Positions 52,731-62,817 are shown, counted from the stretch's first letter. The stretch is DNA of 64,000 nucleotides from Natrinema salifodinae (GCF_900110455.1 NZ_FOIS01000003.1:575491-639490); one strand, 5' to 3'. Numbers and translations are program-made. Notes: generated by a model from the sequence alone, not told the origin.

Positions 52731-53285
52731 TCACTCGAGCCAGTCGGGCGTCCACGCCACCAGGCGACGCCGGAGGAGCGCGTAGCCCAGGGAGACCGCG
52801 ACGCCCACGACGACGACGGCGGCGAGCCAGCCGTCGAAGACGAACAGCGCCGGCGTTGCGAGTGCGACCGCGAGGGCGGCGTCTTCGGGCGCGCCGTCGT
52901 AGCGAATCCAGTGCCGCGGGCGGAGCCATCGCCCGCGGACGTGATCGTAGACCGCGCGGTCGGACCGGTGGTTCCACGGGTCCATCTCGGGGCCGCCGCC
53001 GATCGAATCGCTCGCGGCGTGCAGCCAGGCGGTGCCGGCGAAGGCGGCCAGGAAGAGGGTGATTGCTGAAGGGAAAACGGCGGCGACGGTGACCGCGGGG
53101 ACGGCGACCGCGAGCCCGGCGACGGGAAAGTGCAGCGTCCGCCGGTGGGCGAAGACGAGATCGAAATCGGGGACGAGCCCGCCGAGGATCGCGCCGACCG
53201 CGAGCGCGACCGCGAACTCGGGGAGGACGTACGCGATCGGCGCGACGACCGCGAGCCCGGTGAACACGTGGGTGGTCGCCATCAT
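52731..53285 (-). CDS. YdjM-like integral membrane metal-dependent hydrolase-family protein
   Basis: 184 residues with about five hydrophobic helices. Residues DFDLVFAHRRTLHFPV and AWLHAASDSIGGGPEMDPWNHRSDRAVYDHVRGRWL carry the HxxxxDxxxxxxH/D-rich motif of the LexA-binding, inner membrane-associated hydrolase-like family. The ATG at 53285 is preferred over an upstream one. Role in haloarchaea unknown. Confidence 0.82.
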   Translation of the reverse strand: MMATTHVFTGLAVVAPIAYVLPEFAVALAVGAILGGLVPDFDLVFAHRRTLHFPVAGLAVAVPAVTVAAVFPSAITLFLAAFAGTAWLHAASDSIGGGPEMDPWNHRSDRAVYDHVRGRWLRPRHWIRYDGAPEDAALAVALATPALFVFDGWLAAVVVVGVAVSLGYALLRRRLVAWTPDWLE

Positions 53286-53378
53286 GCCGGAGTCGGACGA
53301 GACTACGCAGAGGAGCGGCAAAACGGTACGCGAATCGGCAGTCGAGGCTCGGTACCTACCGGGTCCGGTCCCGACGTC

Positions 53379-53861
53379 TCAGTCGAGGTTCTCGTTCTGG
53401 TAGCTGCCGTCGTAGACGTCGTCGTGATCGGCTTCGGCGAAGACCAACTGCGCGATTCGGGCGCCGCGCTCGATCTCGACGTCGTGGTGGACCTGCAACA
53501 GCCCCTCGCCGCGACCCTCGTAGCCCGCGTCCCAGACGGCGGTGTTGAGCATACAAGAGTTGCGCATGAGCGACGACCGGGGGTAGACGAAGCCGATGTG
53601 GCCCTCGGGAATCTCGATGCGCTCGCCGTAGCGGACGATGTAGGCCCCCTCGGGCAGGTAGTAGGTGTCGGGGGTCTTCTGTTCGAGTTCCTCGAGCGGC
53701 CGGGCGACGCGGTCCCCGATCTGTTTGCCGTCCCGGCCGATGCGACCAGGCTCCAGTTGCTCGAAGACGACGTCGGCGGTGAGATCCACGCCGTTCGGCT
53801 GAATCTGCGCGTCGGTCGTCGGCGAGACGTGGTCGGCGACGAAGGCACCGGAACGGAACAT
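53379..53861 (-). CDS. dut: dUTPase/dCTP-deaminase family protein
   Basis: 160-residue trimeric-type nucleotidohydrolase family member that removes dUTP (or deaminates dCTP). Motifs IQPNGVDLTADVVF, YIVRYGERIEIPEGHIGFVYPRSSLMRNSCMLNTAVWDAGYEGRGEGLL and RIAQLVFAEADH correspond to the substrate-binding and catalytic regions of the dUTPase/DCD fold. The start at 53861 (MFRSGAFVADHVS) is selected because an extension upstream is Arg/Ser-rich. dUTPase versus dCTP deaminase cannot be settled from motifs alone. Confidence 0.85.
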   Translation of the reverse strand: MFRSGAFVADHVSPTTDAQIQPNGVDLTADVVFEQLEPGRIGRDGKQIGDRVARPLEELEQKTPDTYYLPEGAYIVRYGERIEIPEGHIGFVYPRSSLMRNSCMLNTAVWDAGYEGRGEGLLQVHHDVEIERGARIAQLVFAEADHDDVYDGSYQNENLD

Positions 53862-54088
53862 CCTTGTTGTCGAAACGCCCCGGCGGCGAGAAAAGCGTGT
53901 CCGTTCGTAGCGACCCGACCGTTCGGTATCACCGAACACGGGACCGCCGTTCGCTCCGCTCGCGAGCGATCTGATCTGAGGGGGAATCGCGTATCGACTC
54001 ACGAACGTCCACTTGGCTGGCAATACTTACGCGAACAATACCGATTGCGAACGCATTCGTAACGCGCATCCGCAATAGAAACAGCGGG

Positions 54089-54097
54089 ATTTATCAG
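54089..54097 (+). promoter_or_regulatory. TATA-like promoter of the aconitase gene
   Basis: GATTTATCA is about 30 bp before the ATG at 54123, fitting a leaderless transcript. Confidence 0.55.
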
Positions 54098-54122
54098 GAC
54101 GGAAAGCCGACTTCCGCATGCT

Positions 54123-56096
54123 ATGGGACAGACTCTCACCGAGAAGATTCTCGGCGATCACCTCGTCGAGGGCGAACTCGAGACCGGCGAGGAAATCGGG
54201 ATCGAGATCGATCAGGTACTTACTCAGGACACGACTGGGACGATGGTCTGGCTCCAGTTCGAAGCGATGGGGCTGGACGAAGTCCAGACCGAGATCGCAG
54301 CTCAGTACTGCGACCACCAGACCTACCAGTTCGACTTTAAGAACACCGACGACCACCGTTTCCTGCGTTCTGCGGCCGGTAAATACGGCGCTTACTTCTC
54401 TCGTCCCGGCAACGGCATCTGCCACAACGTCCACCGCGAGAACTTCGCGGCACCCGGCAAGACCCTGCTGGGATCGGACAGCCACACGCCCACGCCTGGC
54501 GGGCTCGGTGAACTCGCTATCGGCGCCGGCGGGATCGACGTCACCGTCGCCATGGGCGGCGCACCGTACTACATCGAGATGCCCGAAGTCGTCAACGTCC
54601 GCCTCGAGGGCGAACTCCCCGAGTGGGCGACCGCCAAGGACGTCATCCTCGAGCTCCTCCGTCGCCTCTCCGTCAAGGGCGGCGTCGGCAAGATCCTCGA
54701 GTACACGGGGCCTGGCGTCGAGACGCTGACCGCACCCGAGCGGATGACCATCACCAACATGGGGACTGAGCTCGGTGCGACCTCGTCGATCTTCCCGACC
54801 GACGAGCAGACCGAAGACTACCTCGAGCGCGTCGGTCGCGGCGACGAGTACGTCGAGCTCCAGCCCGACGAGGACGCCGAGTACGACGACGAGATCGTCG
54901 TCGACCTCTCGGACCTCGAACCGCTGATCGCCCAGCCGTCGATGCCCGACAACGTCGTCCCCGTCCGCGAGGTCGAGGGCCAGGACGTCGATCAGGTCAT
55001 CGTCGGATCCTGTACCAACGGCGGCTACGAGGACATCCTCCCGGCCGCGAAGATGCTCGAAGGGCGCGAAGTCGACCGGAAGACGGACATGATCGTCGCA
55101 CCCGGTTCCAAGCAGGCCTCCGAGATGCTCGCCCGTCAGGGCTGGGTCGCTGAGATGATGGCCGCCGGCGTCAACTTCTCCGAGGCGACCTGCGGTGCCT
55201 GTATCGGCATCGGCCACGTCCCCGCCTCCGACTCGGTCTCGCTGCGTACGTTCAACCGCAACTTCGAGGGCCGCTCGGGTATCGAGGACGACAACGTCTT
55301 CCTCTGCTCGCCGGAAGTCGCCGCCGCCGCGGCGATCGCCGGCGAGATCGTCGATCCGCGGGACCTCGCCGACGAGCTCGGCGACCTCGAGGCCCCCGGT
55401 ATCGAACTCCCCGACGAGTATACCGGTTCGAAGACGGACCTCATCACGCCCGACGAGGCCGTCGACGACGAACTCGTCAAGGGCCCCAACATCGGCGACG
55501 TTCCGCTGAAGGACCAGCTCGGCTCCGACATCGCGGGTGAGGCCCTCCTGAAGATGGAGGACAACATCACGACCGACCACATCATCCCTGCGACCCAGGA
55601 CATCCTGATGTACCGGTCGAACATCGAGAAGCTCTCCGAGTTCACCCTCAGCCGCGTCGACGACACCTTCGCCGAGCGCGCGCTCGAGGCCGACGGCGGC
55701 TTCCTCGTCGCCGGCGAGAACTACGGCCAGGGCTCCTCGCGCGAACACGCCGCGATGTGTCCGATGTACCTCGGCATCGAGGGCGTCCTCGCACAGAGCT
55801 TCGCGCGCATCCACCGCGCGAACCTCTTCAACTTCGGCATCGTCCCGCTGACGATCGACGAGGACACCTACGAGAACATCGAGCAGGGCGACGAAGTCGA
55901 AATCGTCGACGACGTCTACGACGCCGTCACTGCCGGCCAGGAAGAGTTCACCGTCCGCGTCAACGGCGAGGACGAGTACACGGCCACGCTCGACGCCTCC
56001 GAGCGCGAGCGCGCCATCCTCGCGGCCGGCGGCAAGCTCTCCTGGACGAAGGAGCAGGCCGAAGAGAGCGGCGCCGGGGCGCCCGCCGACGACTGA
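54123..56096 (+). CDS. acn: aconitate hydratase
   Basis: 657-residue TCA-cycle enzyme that interconverts citrate and isocitrate through a [4Fe-4S] cluster. Family marks include GSDSHTPTPGGLGELAIGAGG, the cluster-ligand segments IVGSCTNGGYED and EATCGACIGIGHVP, then the swivelling domain with AGENYGQGSSREHAAM and IHRANLFNFGIVPLTI. It is the short single-chain form common in archaea. It is a monocistronic gene with its own TATA-like promoter. Confidence 0.95.
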   Translation: MGQTLTEKILGDHLVEGELETGEEIGIEIDQVLTQDTTGTMVWLQFEAMGLDEVQTEIAAQYCDHQTYQFDFKNTDDHRFLRSAAGKYGAYFSRPGNGICHNVHRENFAAPGKTLLGSDSHTPTPGGLGELAIGAGGIDVTVAMGGAPYYIEMPEVVNVRLEGELPEWATAKDVILELLRRLSVKGGVGKILEYTGPGVETLTAPERMTITNMGTELGATSSIFPTDEQTEDYLERVGRGDEYVELQPDEDAEYDDEIVVDLSDLEPLIAQPSMPDNVVPVREVEGQDVDQVIVGSCTNGGYEDILPAAKMLEGREVDRKTDMIVAPGSKQASEMLARQGWVAEMMAAGVNFSEATCGACIGIGHVPASDSVSLRTFNRNFEGRSGIEDDNVFLCSPEVAAAAAIAGEIVDPRDLADELGDLEAPGIELPDEYTGSKTDLITPDEAVDDELVKGPNIGDVPLKDQLGSDIAGEALLKMEDNITTDHIIPATQDILMYRSNIEKLSEFTLSRVDDTFAERALEADGGFLVAGENYGQGSSREHAAMCPMYLGIEGVLAQSFARIHRANLFNFGIVPLTIDEDTYENIEQGDEVEIVDDVYDAVTAGQEEFTVRVNGEDEYTATLDASERERAILAAGGKLSWTKEQAEESGAGAPADD

Positions 56097-56368
56097 TCGC
56101 CTGATCAGCTACTCGGCATTCGGCTGCGTCCACATCCGAATTTCGACTTTTTTCGGCCGTCCGTCGCCTGTCAGCGTCTCGCCCGTCAGCGTCGCGTCTC
56201 GCGTGTCGCGTGTTACCCGCCGCGCGTCGCCGCGCCTGGCGCGCCCGCGGTCCGGCCCGAGCGTGACAAGCTGACGAATCGAAACCGAGAGCGACGGCGA
56301 CTACCGGCAGCCGACTCCGCACAGCGTCACCGTCATTGGTCAGCGGCCGATAGCACGGACGATCAGGC

Positions 56369-57289
56369 ATGCCAGACGGATACGAGAACGCCGGTTATCG
56401 ACGACTGTTCGACGCGGACGGGCTGACGTTCGGCGCCGGATTCCCGCTGACGGGCGCGAACCGCTCGCGGCCCTCGATCGAGGCGGAGCTCCACCTCGCG
56501 GCCCACGCCGAAGCCGTCGGTTTCGACGGGCTCTGGGCCCGCGACGTGCCGACCTACTGGCCGAAGTTCGGCGACGCCGGCCAGACGTTCGATACCTTCC
56601 CGTGGCTCTCCCACGTCGCGGCCCACACCGACGACATCGCACTCGGGACGTCGAGTATCGTCCTCACGCTGCGCCACCCGCTGCACGTCGCGACGGCCGC
56701 CGCGACCGTCGACCGCCTCTCGGGCGGCAGACTCGTCCTCGGCGTCGCCTCCGGCGACCGCGACCCCGAGTACCCCGCCTTCGGCGTCGACCGCGACGAG
56801 CGCGGCGCACTGTTCCGCGAGCACGTCGCCGCCCTCCGAACGGTCTGGCGCGAGGAGTTCCCCGAACTCGAGGGGCAGTGGGGCTCCCTCCAGGGGCAAC
56901 TCGACGTCGTGCCGAAGCCGACCGCCGAGACGATTCCGCTCCTCCCGACCGGGAACGCGCGCCAGTCCCGCGAGTGGATCGCCGAGCACGGCGACGGCTG
57001 GCTGTTCTACCATCTCCCCGAACGGACCCTCGAGGATTACGTCGACGCCTGGCGCGACGACGCGGGCGAGAAGCCGTTCGCGATGGCGGTCCGCGTCGAA
57101 CTGGCCGACGATCCGGCGGCGGAGCCCGACCAGCTCCACCTGGGGTATCGCGCCGGCGTCGAGTGGTTCCGCGACTACTTCGCGGAGCTCGAGCAGTTGG
57201 GCGTCGATCACGTGATCGTCGGGGTCGAAAACGAAAACTCCGAGCAGGCGCTGTCGACGTTCGCGGACGAGGTCATCGACGCGATCTGA
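56369..57289 (+). CDS. luciferase-like (LLM) oxidoreductase
   Basis: 306-residue flavin/F420-dependent monooxygenase-superfamily protein with TIM-barrel motifs LTFGAGFPLTGANRSRPSIEAELHLAAHAEAVGFDGLWARDVP, LRHPLHVATAAATVDRLSGGRLVLGVASGDRDPEYPAFG and LPTGNARQSREWIAEHGDGW. The compact size and the ARDVPTYWPKFGDAGQTFDTFPWLSH segment match a family of archaeal F420/FMN-type LLM oxidoreductases. Substrate unknown. It is separated from aconitase by 272 bp without a gene. Confidence 0.82.
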   Translation: MPDGYENAGYRRLFDADGLTFGAGFPLTGANRSRPSIEAELHLAAHAEAVGFDGLWARDVPTYWPKFGDAGQTFDTFPWLSHVAAHTDDIALGTSSIVLTLRHPLHVATAAATVDRLSGGRLVLGVASGDRDPEYPAFGVDRDERGALFREHVAALRTVWREEFPELEGQWGSLQGQLDVVPKPTAETIPLLPTGNARQSREWIAEHGDGWLFYHLPERTLEDYVDAWRDDAGEKPFAMAVRVELADDPAAEPDQLHLGYRAGVEWFRDYFAELEQLGVDHVIVGVENENSEQALSTFADEVIDAI

Positions 57290-57363
57290 GACGGGAGCAC
57301 GCCGTCGGGTTCGATCCGGACTCGTCTCCGTACCTGTCTCGGAGCCCAGTTCGCGTCGAGGAC

Positions 57364-57795
57364 TCAGTCTTCGCCGTCTCTCGCGCGCTCGCGTAACTGT
57401 CGCTTCTGCCGGCGTTCGGTGACGTGGTCGATGCCGTCCGCGAGTTCGTCTCTGACGGTTTCATCGAAGGCGTCGACCTCTTCGAGGAACTCGTTCGAGA
57501 ACTCCTCGACGAGTTCGAACGTCCACTGGTCGCTGATCGCGCCCGACGGCAGGTGATCGTCTCGGAGTTCGTCCGCCCAGTCTTCGTGGCCGGCCTCGCG
57601 AAGCCGCTCCTCGGCGTCGCTCATCCGATCCATCGCGTGGCCGAGTTCGTGATGGAACTCGAGCAAGGTGCCGTAGGCCCGGTGGACGTGCTCGATACTC
57701 AACTGGAGTTCGTGAAGCGCCGTTCGTTCGGCGTCGCTCAACGAGAGATCGTCGTCGTCCGCCTCGGGACCGGCGTTCGAGTCGGAATCAGTCAC
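57364..57795 (-). CDS. uncharacterised helical protein
   Basis: 143 residues, GTG start at 57795 (VTDSDSNAGPE), chosen because the frame upstream overlaps the antiporter's end and is not protein-like. The sequence is helical and acidic: LSDAERTALHELQLSIEHVHRAYGTLLEFHHELGHAMDRMSDAEERL and ELVEEFSNEFLEEVDAFDETVRDELADGIDHVTE. Several His residues occur in the first helix. Function unknown; possibly a small regulator linked to the antiporter 80 bp upstream on the same strand. Confidence 0.6.
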   Translation of the reverse strand: MTDSDSNAGPEADDDDLSLSDAERTALHELQLSIEHVHRAYGTLLEFHHELGHAMDRMSDAEERLREAGHEDWADELRDDHLPSGAISDQWTFELVEEFSNEFLEEVDAFDETVRDELADGIDHVTERRQKRQLRERARDGED

Positions 57796-57877
57796 GCACG
57801 CCACAATGCTGACACCGAAGAAAACCGTACGCGTTGAGTCTGCCGGATCGGGGCGCGTCCCGCGGACAGCCGTCCCC

Positions 57878-60388
57878 TCAGATCGAACTGACGATCCCGA
57901 CCGGACAGTCGGCGTTCTGGATGACGTACTCGACGCGGTGGCCGTAGAACGCACGCTTGCTGACCGGTCGCATCTCGGTGCCCATGACGATGAGATCGAC
58001 GTCGTCCTGGTCCGCGAGGTCGATCATCGTTGCCTCCGGCCGTTGGCTGACTTCGACCGTCGTCAACACTTCGGCGCCCAACTGGCGACCCAGTTCGGCC
58101 TCGCGATCGACGATCTCCTCGCCGATCTCGATCGCCTTCGAGAGGTCGGGCTCTTCGGCGAACCGGTCGTCGACCTGAGGTTCGTTGACGACGTGGACGA
58201 TCTCGACGATGGCGTTCTCCTCGGCGGCGATCGCGAACGCGATCTCGGCGGCGTGACGGTTGTACTCCGTCCCCGCGGTCGGCAGGAGAATCCGTCGCAA
58301 CGTCGTGTCCGTCCGCTCGAGGGCGGTCTCGCCGGAGTAGGGGGTGCTGACGACCATCGTCGGACAGGGTGTGTGCTGGATGACGTAGTCGACGGTCTCG
58401 CTGAACAGCGGCTCGTCGGGATCGTTCCCCCGGCCGGCTTCGCCGAGGACGAGCAGGTCGTATCCCTCCGCGGCCTCGTCGAGAATCGTCTCGGCGACGC
58501 TGCCGACCACCTCGCGGGTCACGGTCCGGGGCGATCGGTTCTGAGGGCCGAGCCGGCGCTCGATCAGGTCGAACGCCTCCGCGGCGACGCCGCTCTGTTC
58601 GTCGGCCAGGCGATCGAAGAGCTCCGTCTCCTCGTCGGTCGTCCCCGTGCCCGCGTCCGAATCCGCCTCCGTTCGCCGGTCGCTTCGGACCGCCGCGCCC
58701 GCTCGGTCCGCCGGCTGGACGAACTCGCTGTCGTCGTCCGTCGCTGGGGCTGCTCGCATTCCCGAGGAATCGTTCGACTCCGGGTCGGTCCCGCGCAGGC
58801 GGTCGAGCGCGTTCGCGAACCAGCGGCCGCCCCGAGGATCGGTCCCGGTTCCGCCTCCGTCTCCCTCGATGGCGACGTACATCGTCGTCAGCTCGATCTC
58901 GGTGTCGCGAACGAGCGGGCCGAGCAGCCGCGCGGCGTACTGGGAGTCGGCGCCGCCGCGGGTCGGCTGGAGCACGCGGCTGATGTTGGCGACGAAGCTC
59001 TCGCGCAGGCGCTCTTCGCGCGCGATGCGCTCGCGCTCTTCCTCGCTCATCTCGACTTTCGGCAGCGCCCAGCGCAGCATCGGCGGGGCCATCAGCGAGG
59101 TGACGATGGCGATCATCACGACGATCGAGTACATCTCGATCGTCAGCACGTTCATCCCGTAGCCGATCGTGGCGACGATGATCTCCATCGCGCCGCGGGC
59201 GTTGAGCCCGGCCCCCATCGTGACGCCCTCCCAGTTCGAGAGCCCGGCGGCCTTCGCGCCGACGTACGCCCCGACGAACTTCCCCGTGACGGCGATCGCC
59301 AGCGCGGCGACGGCGACCGCAAACACCAGCGGCTCGACCAGCGTCCCCAGATTGACGCGAAGCCCCGCGATCGCGAAGAAGATTGGCGCGAACACGCCTA
59401 TCGTGACGACCTCGAAGGTGTGTTCGGTCTCGTAATCGAACCGGTTGACCTGCCCTACGAGAATCCCGACGACGAACGCGCCCAGCACCGCCTCGAGGTG
59501 GAGCGCGTGGGTGAACGAGCCGACGCCCAGCGCCAGCACCATCAACGTCGTGATCTTCGCGACCTGACCACCGACGACGTTGTCGACCCAGATGAAAATC
59601 CGGCGGACGGCACGGAGTCCGACCGTGAAGCCGACGCCGAGGAAGGCCGCCAGCCACAGCAGCGTCTGTCCGGTCTCGGTCAGCTCGACGGACCCAGCCT
59701 CCGCCAGGCCGGCGACCAGCGCCAGCAGGATCCAGCCGATCGTGTCGTTGATCATCCCCGCCGCGAGCGTGATCTGGCCGAAGTTCCGCCTCACGTGGCC
59801 CATATCCATGAGAATCTTCGCGATCACCGGAATCGCCGAGATGCTCATCGCGACCGCCATGAACAGCGCGAACTCGAGGCGCGCGCCGTCGGCCGCCAGG
59901 AACTGCTCGGGGAGCAACCAGGCGAACGCGAAGCCAGCGGCGAAGGGGACGACGATGCTCGCGAGGGCGACGAGCGTCGATTCCGTCGCTTTCGAGACGA
60001 TGAGATCGAGGTCCGTCTCGAGCCCGGTGAGGATGATCAGCATCAGCAGGCCGATCCAGGCGATCACCTCGACGAGTTCGAGTTGCGGTCCGACGGGGTA
60101 GCCCTCGACCCAATTGACCGCTTCGGTGACGACGGCGACGCTGTCGATCACCGAGGGGCCGAGCAAAATTCCGGCGGAGAGCTCGCCGACGACGGCGGGT
60201 AGGTCGAAGCGCTTGGCGAGTTCGCCCAGCGCCCGCGCGGTCACGAGCAATATCGTGAGCATGAGAAACACCCACAGCAGTTCGCCGGTCTCGAGCGGAT
60301 CCGGGACGTTCGCCTGAAGCGGCGGGGCGGCGGTCAGGGCCGACCCGGCGAGCAGTGAGGGATCGATCGGTGAGGCTGCGACTGGCAT
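57878..60388 (-). CDS. cation/proton antiporter with two C-terminal UspA domains
   Basis: 836 residues. About 400 N-terminal residues hold twelve helices of the CPA2/Kef-type sodium or potassium/proton antiporter family (ALGELAKRFDLPAVVGELSAGILLGP; ILTGLETDLDLI; GLNARGAMEIIVATIGYGM). The C-terminal part has two universal-stress-like domains (YDLLVLGEAGRGNDP...TPCPTMVV, and DVDLIVMGTEMRP...DCPVGIVSSI), with an acidic linker between. Such fusions are frequent in haloarchaea, and the USP domains may regulate ion exchange. ATG at 60388 is chosen from several candidates. Confidence 0.9.
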   Translation of the reverse strand: MPVAASPIDPSLLAGSALTAAPPLQANVPDPLETGELLWVFLMLTILLVTARALGELAKRFDLPAVVGELSAGILLGPSVIDSVAVVTEAVNWVEGYPVGPQLELVEVIAWIGLLMLIILTGLETDLDLIVSKATESTLVALASIVVPFAAGFAFAWLLPEQFLAADGARLEFALFMAVAMSISAIPVIAKILMDMGHVRRNFGQITLAAGMINDTIGWILLALVAGLAEAGSVELTETGQTLLWLAAFLGVGFTVGLRAVRRIFIWVDNVVGGQVAKITTLMVLALGVGSFTHALHLEAVLGAFVVGILVGQVNRFDYETEHTFEVVTIGVFAPIFFAIAGLRVNLGTLVEPLVFAVAVAALAIAVTGKFVGAYVGAKAAGLSNWEGVTMGAGLNARGAMEIIVATIGYGMNVLTIEMYSIVVMIAIVTSLMAPPMLRWALPKVEMSEEERERIAREERLRESFVANISRVLQPTRGGADSQYAARLLGPLVRDTEIELTTMYVAIEGDGGGTGTDPRGGRWFANALDRLRGTDPESNDSSGMRAAPATDDDSEFVQPADRAGAAVRSDRRTEADSDAGTGTTDEETELFDRLADEQSGVAAEAFDLIERRLGPQNRSPRTVTREVVGSVAETILDEAAEGYDLLVLGEAGRGNDPDEPLFSETVDYVIQHTPCPTMVVSTPYSGETALERTDTTLRRILLPTAGTEYNRHAAEIAFAIAAEENAIVEIVHVVNEPQVDDRFAEEPDLSKAIEIGEEIVDREAELGRQLGAEVLTTVEVSQRPEATMIDLADQDDVDLIVMGTEMRPVSKRAFYGHRVEYVIQNADCPVGIVSSI

Positions 60389-60576
60389 GGTGTAGTGACG
60401 AGGAAACCCGACCGGTCGACGTCGGTCGAGACGGTCAGCCGAGACCACCTACGGACCCGAAGTCAAAAAAGATCGGTCGCGGCGGGAGCCGCGAGCCGTC
60501 GGTAGACGGTTGCAGTCGACGGCCGACGGTCGATATCGAACGCAAACGACGGATCACGGGCCGCAGACTGCGATAT

Positions 60577-61815
60577 TCAGACGGTCAGGCGCTGGCCCAG
60601 TTCGGGTGCACTGGCATCGTAGCCGTCCGTGCGGAGGGCCGCGGCGAACGCCTCGCAGCGATCCCCGTGGTTGACCAGCACCCGCGCGTCCTCGTAGGAC
60701 TCGAGGAACGAGCGAACCCCCTCCCGATCCGCGTGCGCGGAGAAGTCGTACTGCTCGACTTGGGCGCTGACCCGCAGCATCCGGCCGTCGAGTTCGGCGC
60801 TGCCGGTCTCGAGCAACTCGTGGCCCGGCGTCCCCTCGACCTGATGGCCGGTCATGGCGATCTTGTTCGTCGGATGCGAGCGGATCGCGGGCACGTAGGT
60901 CATCGCGGGGCCGCCGTGGAGCATCCCGCTGGTGGTGACGATGACAGTGTTCTGATCGGCGATCCGCTTTCGCTGGCCGTCGCGGCCGTCGACGAACCTC
61001 GCGTTGCCCTTCGCGCGGCGCAAGAGGTCGGGATCGCGCAGGAACTCGCGGTTCCCCTCGCGGAGGAACAGTTCGGTGACGCGCTTGCCCATGCCGTCGA
61101 CGTAGCAGTCGAGGTCGTGTCGTTCGCAGATGCAGAGCACCTCCTGCGTGCGGCCGATGGCGAAGGCGGGGACGACGACGGTGCCGCCCTCCCAGACCGT
61201 CGTCCGGAGGCTCTCGGCGAACTCGCGCTCGATCTCCTCGCGGGGCGGCCTGGTCGTGTCCGAGTAGGTGCTCTCACAGAGGACGACGTCGGCGTCCGGT
61301 CGCGCGGTCGTCCCCGAGAGCAATCGCTGGTCTTCGGTGTGGAAGTCGCCGGTGTAGAGCAGGCGGGTGTCGCCGTCGTCGATCAACACGTGGGCGCTGC
61401 CGGGGACGTGGCCGGCGTCGAAGAAGGTGATCTCGTAGCCGGCGGCCTCGAAGGACTCGCGGTAGCCGTGGGTCTCCGAGACCTCCGCGACGCGGGCGAG
61501 TTCGGCCTCGGTGAACGGACAGTCGTAGGTTCCGCCGTGGAGCTTCAGCGTGTCGCGGGCGAGCACCATCGCGAGGTCGTAGGTCGGCGGCGTCCAGTGG
61601 ATCGACGGCCGCGCGTCGCCCGACAGGAGCGCGGGGAGCGAGCCGACGTGATCGAGGTGCCCGTGGCTGACGACGACCGCTTCGGGGTCAACGTCGTCGA
61701 CCGGGAACGCCGGCGGGTTCCCCGAGTCCATTCCGAAATCGAGCAGGAGCGTTTCGTCGATGTAGAGCGCGCTCCGCCCGATCTCGCGGGCGCCGCCCAG
61801 CAACCGTACGTCCAT
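60577..61815 (-). CDS. metallo-beta-lactamase/beta-CASP nuclease
   Basis: 412-residue metallo-hydrolase of the beta-CASP group (RNase J/CPSF-like) acting on RNA or DNA. MBL motif HGHLDH, metal residues in HVPGSAHVLIDDGDTRLLYTGDFH, then the beta-CASP segments VVLCESTYSDTTRPPREE, GGTVVVPAFAIGRTQEVL and VTTSGMLHGGP. The C-terminal metal site is near SAHADREG. The start at 61815 (MDVRLLGGAREIG) is clear from the family's N-terminus. No KH domain is present, so it differs from archaeal CPSF1-type proteins. Confidence 0.9.
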   Translation of the reverse strand: MDVRLLGGAREIGRSALYIDETLLLDFGMDSGNPPAFPVDDVDPEAVVVSHGHLDHVGSLPALLSGDARPSIHWTPPTYDLAMVLARDTLKLHGGTYDCPFTEAELARVAEVSETHGYRESFEAAGYEITFFDAGHVPGSAHVLIDDGDTRLLYTGDFHTEDQRLLSGTTARPDADVVLCESTYSDTTRPPREEIEREFAESLRTTVWEGGTVVVPAFAIGRTQEVLCICERHDLDCYVDGMGKRVTELFLREGNREFLRDPDLLRRAKGNARFVDGRDGQRKRIADQNTVIVTTSGMLHGGPAMTYVPAIRSHPTNKIAMTGHQVEGTPGHELLETGSAELDGRMLRVSAQVEQYDFSAHADREGVRSFLESYEDARVLVNHGDRCEAFAAALRTDGYDASAPELGQRLTV

Positions 61816-61927
61816 TACGTCCCCGTCGGCGCTCGAGCGGTTTGCCTCCGTTGGTTCCGATCGGCGGGCGCCGGCTCCGGCCCCGAATGATCCGCTCGCG
61901 GCTCGAAAATTCGCAGTCCGCTCACGG

Positions 61928-62362
61928 CTATCGGTCTCGCAGTCGCCGCCGATCCGCGTGCCCGTCGCGCGCCGACGAGCGGTCCGGTCCGCTCCGACCG
62001 CCCGACCGATCCGATTCGAGCACCCGCTCGAGTTCTCGCTCGAACTCCGCGTCGCTGAGTTCGCCGCTGACGTACTTCGATCGGAGCCGTTCCTCGGGGT
62101 CCGTGCTCGAATCGGTCCGGTCGCGGTCGGCCGTCCGAGCGGCCGCGGTCGCGTCGGCCCTCGACCCGTCACCGAGAAGCGAGAACAGTCCGACGATCGC
62201 CAGCGCGACGATCCCCAGGACGGTGAGGATCACGAGGGTCGAGACGACGGCCGCGACGACGGACAGCACGATGCCGACGATCGTCCCGACGACGCTCAGG
62301 ACGACGAGCGCGAGCGCGAGCACGCCGAGTCCCTTGAGCAAGATTGTGCCGAGCCGTCCCAT
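61928..62362 (-). CDS. SHOCT-domain membrane protein
   Basis: 144 residues. Two or three hydrophobic helices at residues about 5-60 (GTILLKGLGVLALALVVLSVVGTIVGIVL...) precede a small SHOCT domain: DPEERLRSKYVSGELSDAEFERELERVLES. A basic/acidic tail follows. Family members in archaea have no established role. Confidence 0.85.
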   Translation of the reverse strand: MGRLGTILLKGLGVLALALVVLSVVGTIVGIVLSVVAAVVSTLVILTVLGIVALAIVGLFSLLGDGSRADATAAARTADRDRTDSSTDPEERLRSKYVSGELSDAEFERELERVLESDRSGGRSGPDRSSARDGHADRRRLRDR

Positions 62363-62472
62363 ACGCGTCGTTCGGGAACGGCACACAAAAATCGCACGCG
62401 GGGTCCGTTCGGGACGGCGCGCTCGCGAGAGGGGGCGGTCGGAAACCGTCTTCAGAGGCGCAGTCGAGGAAA

Positions 62473-62817
62473 TTAGGAACTGTTCGAACGGAACTCGTCC
62501 GCCCCGGGCGCCCCCGCGGCGGTCCGCTCGGTCAACCCGATGAGGTAGACGTCGAGCAGACAGACCAGCAGGATGGCAAGCGGGACGGCCACGTCGGTGT
62601 AACTCACCGCGTCGAACTGCAGCGCCGTCACCACGAACGGTTCGTCGGGGGAGAGCGCGCCCGCGATCGTCCGCGCGCTCAGGAACACGAGCGCCAGGCC
62701 GTAGAGCGCGAACCAGATCGCCCCGCGTTTCCACCGCCCGAGATAACAGTGGCCGAGGCCGGCGACGAGAACCGACAGCGGGTACGCCGGCCAGACCGGT
62801 CGCGAGAGCGGACTCAT
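62473..62817 (-). CDS. small membrane protein
   Basis: 114 residues with three hydrophobic helices (VWPAYPLSVLVAGLGHCYL, AIWFALYGLALVFLSARTIAG, VAVPLAILLVCLLDVYLIGL). The segment GLGHCYLGRWKRG resembles the TM2-type GxGHxYLGxxxRG turn. The ATG at 62817 is preferred over one at 62874. Unknown function. Confidence 0.72.
   Translation of the reverse strand: MSPLSRPVWPAYPLSVLVAGLGHCYLGRWKRGAIWFALYGLALVFLSARTIAGALSPDEPFVVTALQFDAVSYTDVAVPLAILLVCLLDVYLIGLTERTAAGAPGADEFRSNSS

Noticed and set aside
57806-60202. Long + strand frame opposite the antiporter
   Set aside because: Same reason: the minus strand encodes an unmistakable transporter with USP domains; the + frame is an Arg/Asp-rich by-product.
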